A stretch of 43,466 bases of DNA. Origin: Saprospiraceae bacterium (GTDB taxonomy: Bacteria; Bacteroidota; Bacteroidia; Chitinophagales; Saprospiraceae). Shown in pieces: positions 23,843-32,336 of this stretch; position 1 is the first letter of the stretch, and each line of letters begins with the position of its first letter. Under the pieces are notes generated by a model. It saw nothing but the letters and a program-made list of their open reading frames with translations. It made no database searches and was not told the origin of the DNA. The stretch lies in the NCBI GenBank assembly GCA_020846655.1, contig JADLDL010000162.1, positions 1 to 43,466 of the forward strand, read 5' to 3'. The position numbers were made by a program, and so were the translations under genes.

Positions 23843-24493
23843 TCAGCCGGCTTCCGTCGTCTGCCGCTGCAAGGCCTGCCACACGTGCTCGGCGATCTCC
23901 TGCTTCGGGTCGTGCCGGATGCCCAGGATGCCGAGGCGGCGCGCGGCTTCCACATTGGCCTCCAGGTCGTCGAAAAACAGGGTTTGGCCGGGCACCAGTT
24001 CGGCATCGGCGAGCACGTACTCGTAGATTTCGCGCTCGGGTTTGCGCAGCCGGATCAGGTGGGAGTAGTATACCCCGTCGAAGTACCGCGACTGAAAATC
24101 CGTGATGCCGTGTTCGCGGAGCAGGTAGGCGTCGATCCAGTCGGCGTGCAATGCATTGATATTGCTCAGCAGAAACACCTGGTACTGCTGCCGGAGTTGC
24201 AGGAGCAGGTCGAAACGCGCCCGGGGCATGCCGATAAAAATCGAATTCCAGGCGGCCACGATTTGTTCGGCACTCAGGGTTCCTTCGCCGGCATGCCGGA
24301 TGGCATCGATAAATTCTTCAGTGCTGAGCCCTCCGGTTTCGTACAATTCGAACACCTTGTCGTGTTGCAGTCGCTGGTGTACCTGCTCGTATCGATCGCC
24401 CACCAGGCTGCTCATTTGGCGACCGATACTGTCCAGATCCAGGTCAAATAATACGTTGCCGAAGTCGAAGATGATGTTTTGAATGGCAGGCAT
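23843..24493 (-). CDS. HAD-superfamily phosphatase (YihX-like)
   Basis: Cytoplasmic HAD subfamily IA hydrolase of 216 residues. Motif I is FDFGNVLFDLD with the nucleophile Asp10, motif II is FLLSNIN, the motif III Lys is in LRKPEREIY and motif IV is FFDDLEANV. This pattern matches YihX-type sugar-phosphate phosphatases (glucose 1-phosphate in Escherichia coli), but the substrate cannot be read from sequence. It stands alone on the minus strand, upstream of the CotH promoter and divergent from the E2 gene. A CAACTTTG box near 24531 is one mismatch from the Bacteroidota consensus. Confidence 0.92.
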   Translation of the reverse strand: MPAIQNIIFDFGNVLFDLDLDSIGRQMSSLVGDRYEQVHQRLQHDKVFELYETGGLSTEEFIDAIRHAGEGTLSAEQIVAAWNSIFIGMPRARFDLLLQLRQQYQVFLLSNINALHADWIDAYLLREHGITDFQSRYFDGVYYSHLIRLRKPEREIYEYVLADAELVPGQTLFFDDLEANVEAARRLGILGIRHDPKQEIAEHVWQALQRQTTEAG

Positions 24494-24698
24494 TGTCGTA
24501 TTCTTGTAGTGATTTTGACTGAGCCGGCAAAGTTGGTATTTTTTGGCTCTTTTTCAACAACGCACCGGCGCCAGGGGCCAAGCGGGCCTGGGCAAAAACA
24601 GGCGCTTCCGGGATGGAGCCTGGAGGCGCTCAAGCCGGCGTAGCAAAATAAAATTTTAAAACGATGGGCGACACTGGGCGCGTTGCCCATCAAAGCCG

Positions 24699-24706
24699 TA
24701 CCTTTG
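24699..24706 (+). promoter_or_regulatory. TACCTTTG promoter box for the E2-ktrBA unit
   Basis: Exact TAnnTTTG match, 39 bases before the ATG of the acyltransferase gene. Confidence 0.7.
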
Positions 24707-24745
24707 TTGTGCTTTAACCAAATTAAATAAATTAACAGATAAAAC

Positions 24746-26071
24746 ATGGCGCGCGTAGAACTTGTGATGCCCAAGATGGGCGAAAGCATCATGGAGGCCA
24801 CCATTCTTAAATGGCGCAAAAAACCGGGCGAGCGGGTAGAACTTGACGAGCCGGTGCTGGATATCGCTACGGACAAAGTGGACAGCGAGGTGCCTTCGCC
24901 GGTCGAAGGCATACTGGTCGAAATCCTGTTTCCGGAAAACGAGGTAGTGGCCATCAACAAAACCATTGCCGTGATTGAAACGGAGGCCGCCAATGCCCAG
25001 CCAGCCGCTTCGCCGGCCCTGAGCCATGCCGCTCCTGCGGCATCCAACGGCACGCACAGCAGCACGCCGGAGGCAGCCACACAGGTGCCCTATCTGCCGA
25101 CGGCTGTGGCTGGCGCCAAAAGCAGCGACAGCCGGTTTTACTCGCCGCTGGTGCGCACCATTGCCAAGGAAGAAGGCATCAGCCAACCCGAACTCGACGC
25201 CCTGGCCGGCTCCGGCATGGAAGGCCGGGTGACCAAAAAAGACATCCTGAGTTATGTGAGCCAGCGGAAATCGGGCGCTACCACCACCGCCCCGACCCCG
25301 CCTCCGGCAGCACCGGCCAGCCCGGCAGCCCCCGCTCCGGCAGCCCTGCCCTCCGTATCGGGCAACGTCGAAATCATTGAAATGGACCGCATGCGCAAGC
25401 TGATTGCCGACCACATGGTCATGAGCAAACACACCAGCCCGCACGTGACCTCTTTCGTGGAAGCCGATGTAACCAACCTGGTCAACTGGCGCAGCCGCGT
25501 AAAAGACGGATTTAAAAAGAAATACAACGAAAACATCACGTTCACGCCCATTTTCGTAGAAGCCATTGCCCGGGCCATCCGCGATTTCCCGCTGATCAAT
25601 TCCTCCATAGACGGCACCCGGATTCTGGTGAAAAAAGACGTGAACATCGGTATGGCAGCAGCCTTGCCGAGCGGCAACCTCATCGTTCCGGTGATCAAAA
25701 ACGCCGATCTGCTGAACCTGGCCGGCCTCACCAAACAGGTCAACGAGCTGGCCAACCGCGCACGGCAAAACCAGCTCAAACCGGAAGAGATCCAGGGCGG
25801 CACCTTCACCCTCACCAACGTCGGCACTTTTGGCAACGTGATGGGCACTCCGATTATCAACCAACCGCAGGTCGCCATCATGGCGGTTGGCGCCATTCGC
25901 AAAAAGCCGGCCGTGCTGGAAACGGAATACGGCGATGTGATCGCCATCCGGCAAATGATGTTCCTGTCTTTATCGTACGACCACCGGGTGGTCGACGGCA
26001 TGTTGGGCGGATCGTTCCTGCGCCGGGTAGCCGATTACCTCGAGCAGTTCGACCCAAACCGTGATTTCTAG
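24746..26071 (+). CDS. Dihydrolipoamide acyltransferase, E2 of a 2-oxoacid dehydrogenase
   Basis: Core subunit of a 2-oxoacid dehydrogenase complex that passes acyl groups from E1 to coenzyme A. The 441-residue protein has one lipoyl domain (1-78, lipoylated Lys44 in ATDKVDSEV), an Ala/Pro linker, a subunit-binding domain (about 130-170, SPLVRTIAKEEG), a second Ala/Pro linker, and the catalytic domain ending in SYDHRVVDG, whose His is catalytic. The single lipoyl domain and overall sequence suggest a branched-chain or generic complex rather than pyruvate, but this is not certain. E1 and E3 genes are not in the window. The end overlaps the start of ktrB by 11 bases. Confidence 0.94.
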   Translation: MARVELVMPKMGESIMEATILKWRKKPGERVELDEPVLDIATDKVDSEVPSPVEGILVEILFPENEVVAINKTIAVIETEAANAQPAASPALSHAAPAASNGTHSSTPEAATQVPYLPTAVAGAKSSDSRFYSPLVRTIAKEEGISQPELDALAGSGMEGRVTKKDILSYVSQRKSGATTTAPTPPPAAPASPAAPAPAALPSVSGNVEIIEMDRMRKLIADHMVMSKHTSPHVTSFVEADVTNLVNWRSRVKDGFKKKYNENITFTPIFVEAIARAIRDFPLINSSIDGTRILVKKDVNIGMAAALPSGNLIVPVIKNADLLNLAGLTKQVNELANRARQNQLKPEEIQGGTFTLTNVGTFGNVMGTPIINQPQVAIMAVGAIRKKPAVLETEYGDVIAIRQMMFLSLSYDHRVVDGMLGGSFLRRVADYLEQFDPNRDF

Positions 26072-27785
26072 GACACTGACACAACTCGCCCACGGTTGGT
26101 GGCTACAGATCTTGTTGCTGCTGATCATGATATTGAGTTATGGTTTGTCTGCTTGGCTTCCGCCTGCCGTGGGTTGGATCGGCATGCTGCTGTATGCCCC
26201 GTTTTTTACGTTCAAAAGTTTCGGCCGGATGCAGGGCGTCCGCCCGCTGACGACAAAGGTATTTGCCGCCTTGTTGGCAGGCACGGCCGGCGTGTTGGCC
26301 TTGCACGGACTGCTGCAACTTGTTGGGTACAGTTTGCTGGCGCCGGGCGTGTTTCACCTGATTGCTATTTTTATTCTGCTGGTCGATATTTCGGAACACA
26401 CGTTTCTGCGCTTGTCGCACGGCATACACCCCTCTCTGGTTTTTGTATTTACTTTTTTCGGGATCATTGTGCTGGGCGCCGCGCTGCTCCTCTTGCCCTC
26501 CGCTACCCACGAGGGGATTTCCGTCATCAACGCCTTGTTTACGGCCACCAGCGCGGTTTGCGTGACCGGCCTGGCGGTGCTGGATACCGGCAAGGATTTT
26601 ACACTGTTTGGCCAAACGCTCATTTTATTGTTGATTCAGGTGGGCGGCATTGGCATTCTGACCTTTACCAATCTCTTTGGGCTGCTCTTTCGGGGCGAAA
26701 AATCGTTCAAGGAAATCATTTTCCTGACCGATCTGATCAGTGCCGGCAACCTGCGCGTCACCTTTCGTCAATTGGCCAAAATCGTGGGTTTTGTCTTCCT
26801 GGTAGAAATTACCGGCGTCTTGTTTATCTACCTGGCATCGCCGGAAACTGATTTGTTTTTTGCCATATTTCACTCGGTATCGGCGTTTTGCAACGCCGGC
26901 TTTTCTACCCTGACCAACTCTTTGTACGAACCGGGCTTCCGACACAACTATGCTTTGCAACTCATACTTGCCGGCTTGATTATCGCAGGCGGCATCGGGT
27001 ACAACGTATTTTTCAATATTTTCTCGGTGCTGCGCTTCCGCGCCCAACGCCTGGCTTGGCAACTCACCGGCTGGGTGGAAAAACCCAAACATACGCTCGT
27101 CAAGTGGGACATCAACACCACACTGGTCTGGCGCACCACAATGATCCTGATCCTGGTGGGCTGGGTGGCGTTTTTCGCGCTGGAATACAACAATACCCTG
27201 GCAGAGCACGGATTTTGGGGGAAAACAGTAGGCGCCTTCTTTGGCTCGGTCACGCCGCGTACCGCCGGATTCAACACGGTGGACATGAACGCCTTGCTCC
27301 AGCCTACCATAATGGTGTATCTGCTGCTGATGTGGATCGGCGCGTCACCGGGCTCCACCGGTGGCGGCATCAAAACCACGGCATTTGCCGTTGCAACCCT
27401 CAACCTCATCAACCTCGTTCGGGGCCGCGAGCAATTGGTATTCAAATGGCAAACCATTTCGTTTGCCACCATTTCCCGCGTCACCACCATCATCAGCCTG
27501 TCGCTGATCGCTATTGGCTTGGGTACCACCCTGATTATTTCGTTTCAGCCCGGTTTGCCGGTGCTGCCGGTCGCCTTTGAGTGTTTTTCAGCCTACGCCA
27601 CGGTAGGGCTGACGCTGGGCCTTACGATTCAACTCAGCAGCGCCAGCAAACTCGTGATTATCATCCTGATGTTCCTGGGCCGGGTCGGTTTTCTTACGTT
27701 TTTGATCGCCGTAGTTGCCTCCCTGGCCAAAACACCCAAAGCCGGTAACCTCAAATACCCGGAAAGCAATATTATTATCAATTAA
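26061..27785 (+). CDS. ktrB: Potassium uptake channel subunit, TrkH/KtrB family
   Basis: Inner-membrane K+ translocating subunit of 574 residues. The four P-loop selectivity filters are visible: SAVCVTGL (about 165-171), SAFCNAGF (about 275-281), TPRTAGFN and YATVGLT. An additional N-terminal block of about 110 residues with several helices precedes the KtrB core, as in many Bacteroidota members. The proposed GTG start at 26061 overlaps the E2 gene by 11 bases; the ATG at 26127 is an alternative that would shorten the first helix. The regulatory subunit gene follows 33 bases downstream. Confidence 0.94.
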   Translation: MISRTLTQLAHGWWLQILLLLIMILSYGLSAWLPPAVGWIGMLLYAPFFTFKSFGRMQGVRPLTTKVFAALLAGTAGVLALHGLLQLVGYSLLAPGVFHLIAIFILLVDISEHTFLRLSHGIHPSLVFVFTFFGIIVLGAALLLLPSATHEGISVINALFTATSAVCVTGLAVLDTGKDFTLFGQTLILLLIQVGGIGILTFTNLFGLLFRGEKSFKEIIFLTDLISAGNLRVTFRQLAKIVGFVFLVEITGVLFIYLASPETDLFFAIFHSVSAFCNAGFSTLTNSLYEPGFRHNYALQLILAGLIIAGGIGYNVFFNIFSVLRFRAQRLAWQLTGWVEKPKHTLVKWDINTTLVWRTTMILILVGWVAFFALEYNNTLAEHGFWGKTVGAFFGSVTPRTAGFNTVDMNALLQPTIMVYLLLMWIGASPGSTGGGIKTTAFAVATLNLINLVRGREQLVFKWQTISFATISRVTTIISLSLIAIGLGTTLIISFQPGLPVLPVAFECFSAYATVGLTLGLTIQLSSASKLVIIILMFLGRVGFLTFLIAVVASLAKTPKAGNLKYPESNIIIN

Positions 27786-27818
27786 AGTAGCCGTACATCC
27801 ATACAATACCGAGCTGTT

Positions 27819-28508
27819 ATGAAATTTGTCATTATTGGATTAGGAAATTTCGGCGCCAGCCTCGGCAAACGCCTGATTGAAGAAGGACATGAGGTGATTG
27901 GGGTAGACAACAATTCGGAACACACCACCCAATTGCAAAACGACCTCACGTATGTCGTCTGCACCGACACAACCGAGGAACAGAACATCACCCGGCTGCC
28001 GATTGACGACACCGACTTTGTGGTGGTCAGCATCGGCGAAGATGTCGGCGCATCCCTCACTACTGTGGCGCTGATCAAACGGCATCACCCCGACACCCGG
28101 ATTATTGCCCGTAGCATCTCGTATATCCACAAGGCCATCATGGAAACCATGAACGTCCACGAGATTATCAATCCGGAGGAAAGTTATGCCAATCAACTCG
28201 CCGAACGGTTTTCGATGAAAGGCAGCCTGCACGTGTATCCTATTGATGGTAAATATGAGATTGTAGAAATAATCGTCCCCGAGAAGGCCGTCGGCAAACA
28301 ACTGGGCGAAATCCAACTCCCCGTGTCCGCCGATTTAATGGTTGTCACAATCTTGCGCCAGGTCGAAAGCACCAATTTTTTAGGTAAAACCATCTTCAGC
28401 CGGAAATCAATGGGGGTGGCTCAAGAAAACATCCGCCTGGAAAAAGGCGATGTCCTGGTCCTGTTTGGCAAAGATGTAACCTTGCAGGATTGGTGCGACA
28501 ACGAATAA
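27819..28508 (+). CDS. ktrA: Potassium uptake regulatory subunit, TrkA/KtrA family
   Basis: Cytoplasmic gating ring protein of 229 residues that binds nucleotide and controls KtrB. The RCK N domain begins with the Rossmann motif GLGNFGASLG and the acidic GVDNN, and IARSISYIHKAIM and VHEIINPEE follow as in KtrA. The RCK C domain covers about 140-225. One N and one C domain (instead of the two pairs in Escherichia coli TrkA) fits the Ktr type. It is co-transcribed with ktrB. Confidence 0.95.
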   Translation: MKFVIIGLGNFGASLGKRLIEEGHEVIGVDNNSEHTTQLQNDLTYVVCTDTTEEQNITRLPIDDTDFVVVSIGEDVGASLTTVALIKRHHPDTRIIARSISYIHKAIMETMNVHEIINPEESYANQLAERFSMKGSLHVYPIDGKYEIVEIIVPEKAVGKQLGEIQLPVSADLMVVTILRQVESTNFLGKTIFSRKSMGVAQENIRLEKGDVLVLFGKDVTLQDWCDNE

Positions 28509-28532
28509 TAACCGCCGGCCAAACCGGAATAC

Positions 28533-28540
28533 TATCTTTG
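28533..28540 (+). promoter_or_regulatory. TATCTTTG promoter box for the polyprenyl synthase gene
   Basis: Exact TAnnTTTG match. A GTG in frame with the gene overlaps the last base of the box (28540), so it cannot be the start; the ATG at 28552 leaves a leader of only a few bases. Confidence 0.7.
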
Positions 28541-28551
28541 TGCCTACTGTT

Positions 28552-29526
28552 ATGCACACGCTTCCCGAACTGTTATCCAGCATCAACGACTATGCCGACG
28601 CGCAGCCGTTTCCCGCTGCGCCGCCCGAACTCTACGAGCCCTGTACCTACATGCTCGAACTGGGCGGCAAACGCCTGCGCCCCGCCCTGCTGCTCATGGC
28701 CTATGAGCTGTTTCGCGACGACTTCGGACAGGCCCTGCCGGCCGCCTGGGCCGTGGAATTGTTCCACAATTTTACCCTGATGCACGACGACATCATGGAC
28801 GCCGCTCCCCTGCGCCGCGGCCGCCCTACCGTGCATACCCGCTGGAATACCACTACCGGCATCCTCAGCGGCGATGTGCTGCTGATTCACGCTTACCAAC
28901 ACCTGGCCCGCTTGCCAGATGCCCCCATCGTGCACCAGCTGCTCCGCAGCTTCAACCGCGTAGCCACAGAGGTGTGCGAAGGCCAACAACTGGACCTGAA
29001 TTTTGAAACCCGGCAGGATGTGCAATTGACGGAATACATCCGCATGATCGAACTGAAAACGGCTGTTTTGCTGGGCGGCGCCCTGGAAATGGGCGCCTTG
29101 TGTGCCCGGGCTGAAGCACAGGCCGTAGAACACCTCTACCAATTTGGCCGGCTGGCCGGCATCGCGTTTCAAATTCAGGACGACCTGCTCGATACCTACG
29201 GCGATCCCGCCAAATTTGGGAAACAGGTCGGCGGCGATATTTTGCAAAACAAAAAAACCTTCCTCGTTCTCAAGACCTTCGAAACCGCCTCCGACGGCGA
29301 TGCCCGCGAATTGGCACAGTGGATGCAAACCCCGCCAGAAACGTCGGGCAAAGTGGAGGCCGTGCGGGCCCTGTTCGACCGGAACGGCATCCCCGAACAA
29401 GTGGCCGCCGAAAAACAACGATTCCAGGACGCCGCTTTTGAGCACCTGAACGCCGTTGACCTGCCCGCCGAACGGAAATCCATTCTTTGGCAAACAGTAG
29501 AAGCCTTGTTTGTCCGGGAACACTGA
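28552..29526 (+). CDS. Polyprenyl (farnesyl/geranylgeranyl-type) diphosphate synthase
   Basis: Trans-prenyltransferase of 324 residues that elongates allylic diphosphates with isopentenyl diphosphate. The two Asp-rich Mg-binding motifs are DDIMD (79-83) and QDDLLDTYGD, and GGKRLRPALLL is the conserved substrate-binding stretch. Phe74 lies five residues before the first Asp motif, a position that helps set chain length in this family, but I do not assign a product. It is convergent with the radical SAM gene, with 12 bases between stops. Menaquinone, carotenoid or undecaprenyl precursors are all possible uses. Confidence 0.93.
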   Translation: MHTLPELLSSINDYADAQPFPAAPPELYEPCTYMLELGGKRLRPALLLMAYELFRDDFGQALPAAWAVELFHNFTLMHDDIMDAAPLRRGRPTVHTRWNTTTGILSGDVLLIHAYQHLARLPDAPIVHQLLRSFNRVATEVCEGQQLDLNFETRQDVQLTEYIRMIELKTAVLLGGALEMGALCARAEAQAVEHLYQFGRLAGIAFQIQDDLLDTYGDPAKFGKQVGGDILQNKKTFLVLKTFETASDGDARELAQWMQTPPETSGKVEAVRALFDRNGIPEQVAAEKQRFQDAAFEHLNAVDLPAERKSILWQTVEALFVREH

Positions 29527-29538
29527 GCCCTGATGGGC

Positions 29539-30948
29539 CTAGCGCCATTGCCACCACCACATCCCGGCCCGCGCGGCAGCGGTTTTTACCAACACTTTCA
29601 GGCCTTGCCCGGTCCAGGCTACGCCGTTCAGGCGCGCTTTGTGCCAATGCACGGCATTGACCGTCCAGCGCACGGCATAATCGTAGTAGCGGCGGTTGTA
29701 CGTGCGCCGGAAGTCGAGGTCGCGGTCCGTGCGTTCAGTCCAGGGCAGCGGCGAGTGGGCGGTGCTCTGCACCTCTTCGTATAAGCCGGTGCCTTTGATC
29801 GGATAGGCCACTGTGATGGTAAACAAATCGGGGTTGGCTGATTTCAAATGCCGGACCGTTTCGCGGATATCGGCTTGCGTTTCGCCCGGATAGCCGAGCA
29901 TGATAAACGTGCCGGCCTGAATGCCCGCCCGCCGGCTTGCCTGAATCATCGCGCGCACCTGTTCTACATCCACCCGGCGGTCCATTGCGTCGATGATGCG
30001 CTGCGAACCGCTCTCTGCGCCGATCCAAACCCGAAAACAACCACTTTTTTTGAGCGTTTGCACCACCTCATCGTTCATCCGGTCGGCCCTGGTGATGCAT
30101 TCAAACGCCACCTGAATCTGGCGGCGCTCAAGTTCGGCGGCAAATTCGGCCAGCCATTTGTGGCTGACGGTGAAGACATCATCCACAAACCAGATCAGGT
30201 CAAAGGAGTACTGCGTTTGCAGCTGCTGAATCTCATCGACGACAGCGGCCGGCGAACGGCGGCGGTAGCTCTGTCCGTACACGGCGGTGCTGCACCAGCG
30301 GCAGGTATAGGGGCAGCCGCGCTGTGTACTCAGGCTGATGGCGCTGTGCCCGTGGGCTGTTTTCCAGGTATCCAGGTATTGCTGGAGGTCTATTTTTTGG
30401 CGGTTGGGCAGGGGCAGCTCGTCGAGCTCGCGCAGTTTTTCACGGGGGGCCGTGCGGTGCGTGGAGCCGTCGGATAGGGCAAAGGCGAGGCCGGGAATAT
30501 GGCCGAAGCGGACCGGGATCGGGTCTGCCGCCGGTTCGCCGGCATCAGCCAGGGCGATGTCGAGCAGGGTTTGTTCGCCTTCGCCGATGACGAGCAGATC
30601 GGCGCCGGCGGCGAGGTACTCGTCGGTGTTGTGGGTCACATCGGGGCCGCCGAGCACGATCCGGGTATGGCGCAGGGTTTCCTGGCTGCGGATGAAGCGC
30701 ATGATTTCGACGACGCTTCGTTTGGTCATCAGGTTGGTGTACAGGGCGGCGATGCGGGGGCGCTGCGCCAGCAGCCAGTTTTGCAACAATTCGGGACTGG
30801 AGAACGTCGTATCAAACACTGCGTTGTCCACGCCGTGCCGGTCGAGCCAGGCCGACAGGTACAGGATACCCAGCGGGGGATAAGGCTTCATAATGGCCTG
30901 TTCTTTGGGGTCTTCCTGCAAAAAATAGCCGTGGGTAAGCAGCACCAT
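29539..30948 (-). CDS. B12-binding radical SAM protein
   Basis: Protein of 469 residues with an N-terminal cobalamin-binding fold (about 1-140: GGPDVT and GADLLVIGEGEQTL are the usual B12-radical SAM signatures) and a radical SAM core with the 4Fe-4S motif CPYTCRWC (Cys212, 216, 219). YPGETQADIRETVRHLK and the C-terminal helical region fit the BchE/HpnJ-like class that modifies lipids or pigments, often by methylation or ring formation. The substrate is not clear. The ATG at 30948 is preferred because the frame's upstream ATG at 30990 falls inside the promoter box. Confidence 0.9.
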   Translation of the reverse strand: MVLLTHGYFLQEDPKEQAIMKPYPPLGILYLSAWLDRHGVDNAVFDTTFSSPELLQNWLLAQRPRIAALYTNLMTKRSVVEIMRFIRSQETLRHTRIVLGGPDVTHNTDEYLAAGADLLVIGEGEQTLLDIALADAGEPAADPIPVRFGHIPGLAFALSDGSTHRTAPREKLRELDELPLPNRQKIDLQQYLDTWKTAHGHSAISLSTQRGCPYTCRWCSTAVYGQSYRRRSPAAVVDEIQQLQTQYSFDLIWFVDDVFTVSHKWLAEFAAELERRQIQVAFECITRADRMNDEVVQTLKKSGCFRVWIGAESGSQRIIDAMDRRVDVEQVRAMIQASRRAGIQAGTFIMLGYPGETQADIRETVRHLKSANPDLFTITVAYPIKGTGLYEEVQSTAHSPLPWTERTDRDLDFRRTYNRRYYDYAVRWTVNAVHWHKARLNGVAWTGQGLKVLVKTAAARAGMWWWQWR

Positions 30949-30987
30949 AGGGGTGGGGATTGTGTCTGAGTCTGGATGATTAGGCAA

Positions 30988-30995
30988 CAAAAGTA
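30988..30995 (-). promoter_or_regulatory. TACTTTTG promoter box for the radical SAM gene
   Basis: Exact TAnnTTTG match on the minus strand, 39 bases before the ATG. It is the mirror partner of an identical plus-strand box at 31022. Confidence 0.7.
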
Positions 30996-31021
30996 CCCCT
31001 ATTCCAGTCTTTAAAACTACC

Positions 31022-31029
31022 TACTTTTG
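31022..31029 (+). promoter_or_regulatory. TACTTTTG promoter box for the pentapeptide-repeat gene
   Basis: Exact TAnnTTTG match. The in-frame TTG at 31027 lies inside it, so the start must be the ATG at 31039 or 31051. The latter leaves a leader of about 15 nt. Confidence 0.7.
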
Positions 31030-31050
31030 TCAAGCCTGATGGTAAATACT

Positions 31051-32334
31051 ATGGAAGACAAGGAAAAACAAATTGACCTGGAGACCGAAAACGAACAGCT
31101 GCGCGAACGCCTGGCGGCGCTGGAAAAAGAACTGGCCGTCCGGCAGAGCCGGATAAAATTCAGGCTGCTGCGTTTGTTTGCCCGCACCTATGCGTCGCGG
31201 CCTCTGTATGGCAGTGTGTCGAAACTGGTCGAACAGGTAGCCGAACGGCGCATTGAGCGCGACACGGTCAAAGACGTGGTGTATGCCACCCTGCGGCGGC
31301 TGACGCGGGTGGGCGCCATCACCATGCTCATTGCTTTGGCGCCGCTGTGTATGGCCATTTTGCAAACCTATTACCTGAAAAAGCAAAATGAAAAATTTGA
31401 CATTCAAAACAAACGCATCGAGCAACAGACCTACCTGCAGGAGGCCGAGCGGCGCAGTTCACTGGTGTTTTTGTTTGACAATGTGCTGGATAAAATTGAC
31501 GAGGAATTGCGGCTGAACCCCGAACGCCGCGAACTCAGCCCCCAACTGATCGGGCGCATCGTGGCCCTCACCAAAGCCCTGAAACCCTACCGCTACCTGG
31601 AAGGCGACACCATCACCAGCCGCATGACCAGCCCCGAACGCGGCCAGGTACTGCTCAGCCTGTTGGCCAGCAAACTGCACCGAAACAGCAGCGACCAGAT
31701 TTTCCTGCTGGCCGATTTTTCCTACGCCACGCTCCAAAGCGTCAACCTCGACGGGGCCTACCTGCGCAACATCAACCTCTCGCATGCCGTGCTGGAGTCG
31801 GTGTCGCTCACCGGCGCAGACCTGCGGCAAGCGGACCTGGAAGGCGCCGAGATCAGCAACGCCCACGTCCGGTGGACCGGCTTGAGGAGCAAGCCTGCTC
31901 ATTTCGATTTCGCCAATTTTCACAAGGCCCGCCTGTTGCACTGCGACCTGGGCGGTTCCTCGTTTGAATATGCCAATTTTTCGGGCGCCACCCTGCACAA
32001 CGTGAATTTCCAACGGGCCATTTTCAGCAAAGCCAAGTTCGAACAAGTTGTGGCTGATTCGCTGGATTTCAGCGAAACCCTTTTGTTGAATACCGCTTTT
32101 TCCATACTCCACCCGCCTGCGGAAGGCCGTCCGGCGCTGCATTTTCAATGGACCGGTATGCAAACGGACAGCAGCAGTTTCCAGCAAATCCAGCATTTAC
32201 CCCTCGCTGTTTTTCCCAAACTGGACCTGACGCGACGGGTAGTTCGGATCAACCGCGACACGTTTTATCCCGACGATAAAAACAAACCGGTTATCGTGGT
32301 CGACTCTTCCGAGGTGTTTGGCACCCGCCAATAA
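31051..32334 (+). CDS. Coiled-coil membrane protein with pentapeptide repeats
   Basis: Protein of 427 residues with an unusual architecture. Residues 5-32 form a Glu/Leu-rich coiled coil, a basic stretch follows (40-87), one membrane helix spans about 88-106, a second polar coil covers 108-135, and about 215-350 is a run of pentapeptide repeats of the A(D/N)LXX type (for example LTGADLRQADLEGAEIS and FANFHKARL) predicted to form a right-handed beta helix. A non-repeat C-terminal domain of about 70 residues follows. There is no signal peptide, so the single helix probably anchors it. Function is unknown; pentapeptide proteins often bind other proteins. Its stop is two bases from the acyl-CoA synthetase stop. 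Confidence 0.85.
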   Translation: MEDKEKQIDLETENEQLRERLAALEKELAVRQSRIKFRLLRLFARTYASRPLYGSVSKLVEQVAERRIERDTVKDVVYATLRRLTRVGAITMLIALAPLCMAILQTYYLKKQNEKFDIQNKRIEQQTYLQEAERRSSLVFLFDNVLDKIDEELRLNPERRELSPQLIGRIVALTKALKPYRYLEGDTITSRMTSPERGQVLLSLLASKLHRNSSDQIFLLADFSYATLQSVNLDGAYLRNINLSHAVLESVSLTGADLRQADLEGAEISNAHVRWTGLRSKPAHFDFANFHKARLLHCDLGGSSFEYANFSGATLHNVNFQRAIFSKAKFEQVVADSLDFSETLLLNTAFSILHPPAEGRPALHFQWTGMQTDSSSFQQIQHLPLAVFPKLDLTRRVVRINRDTFYPDDKNKPVIVVDSSEVFGTRQ

Positions 32335-32336
32335 CA

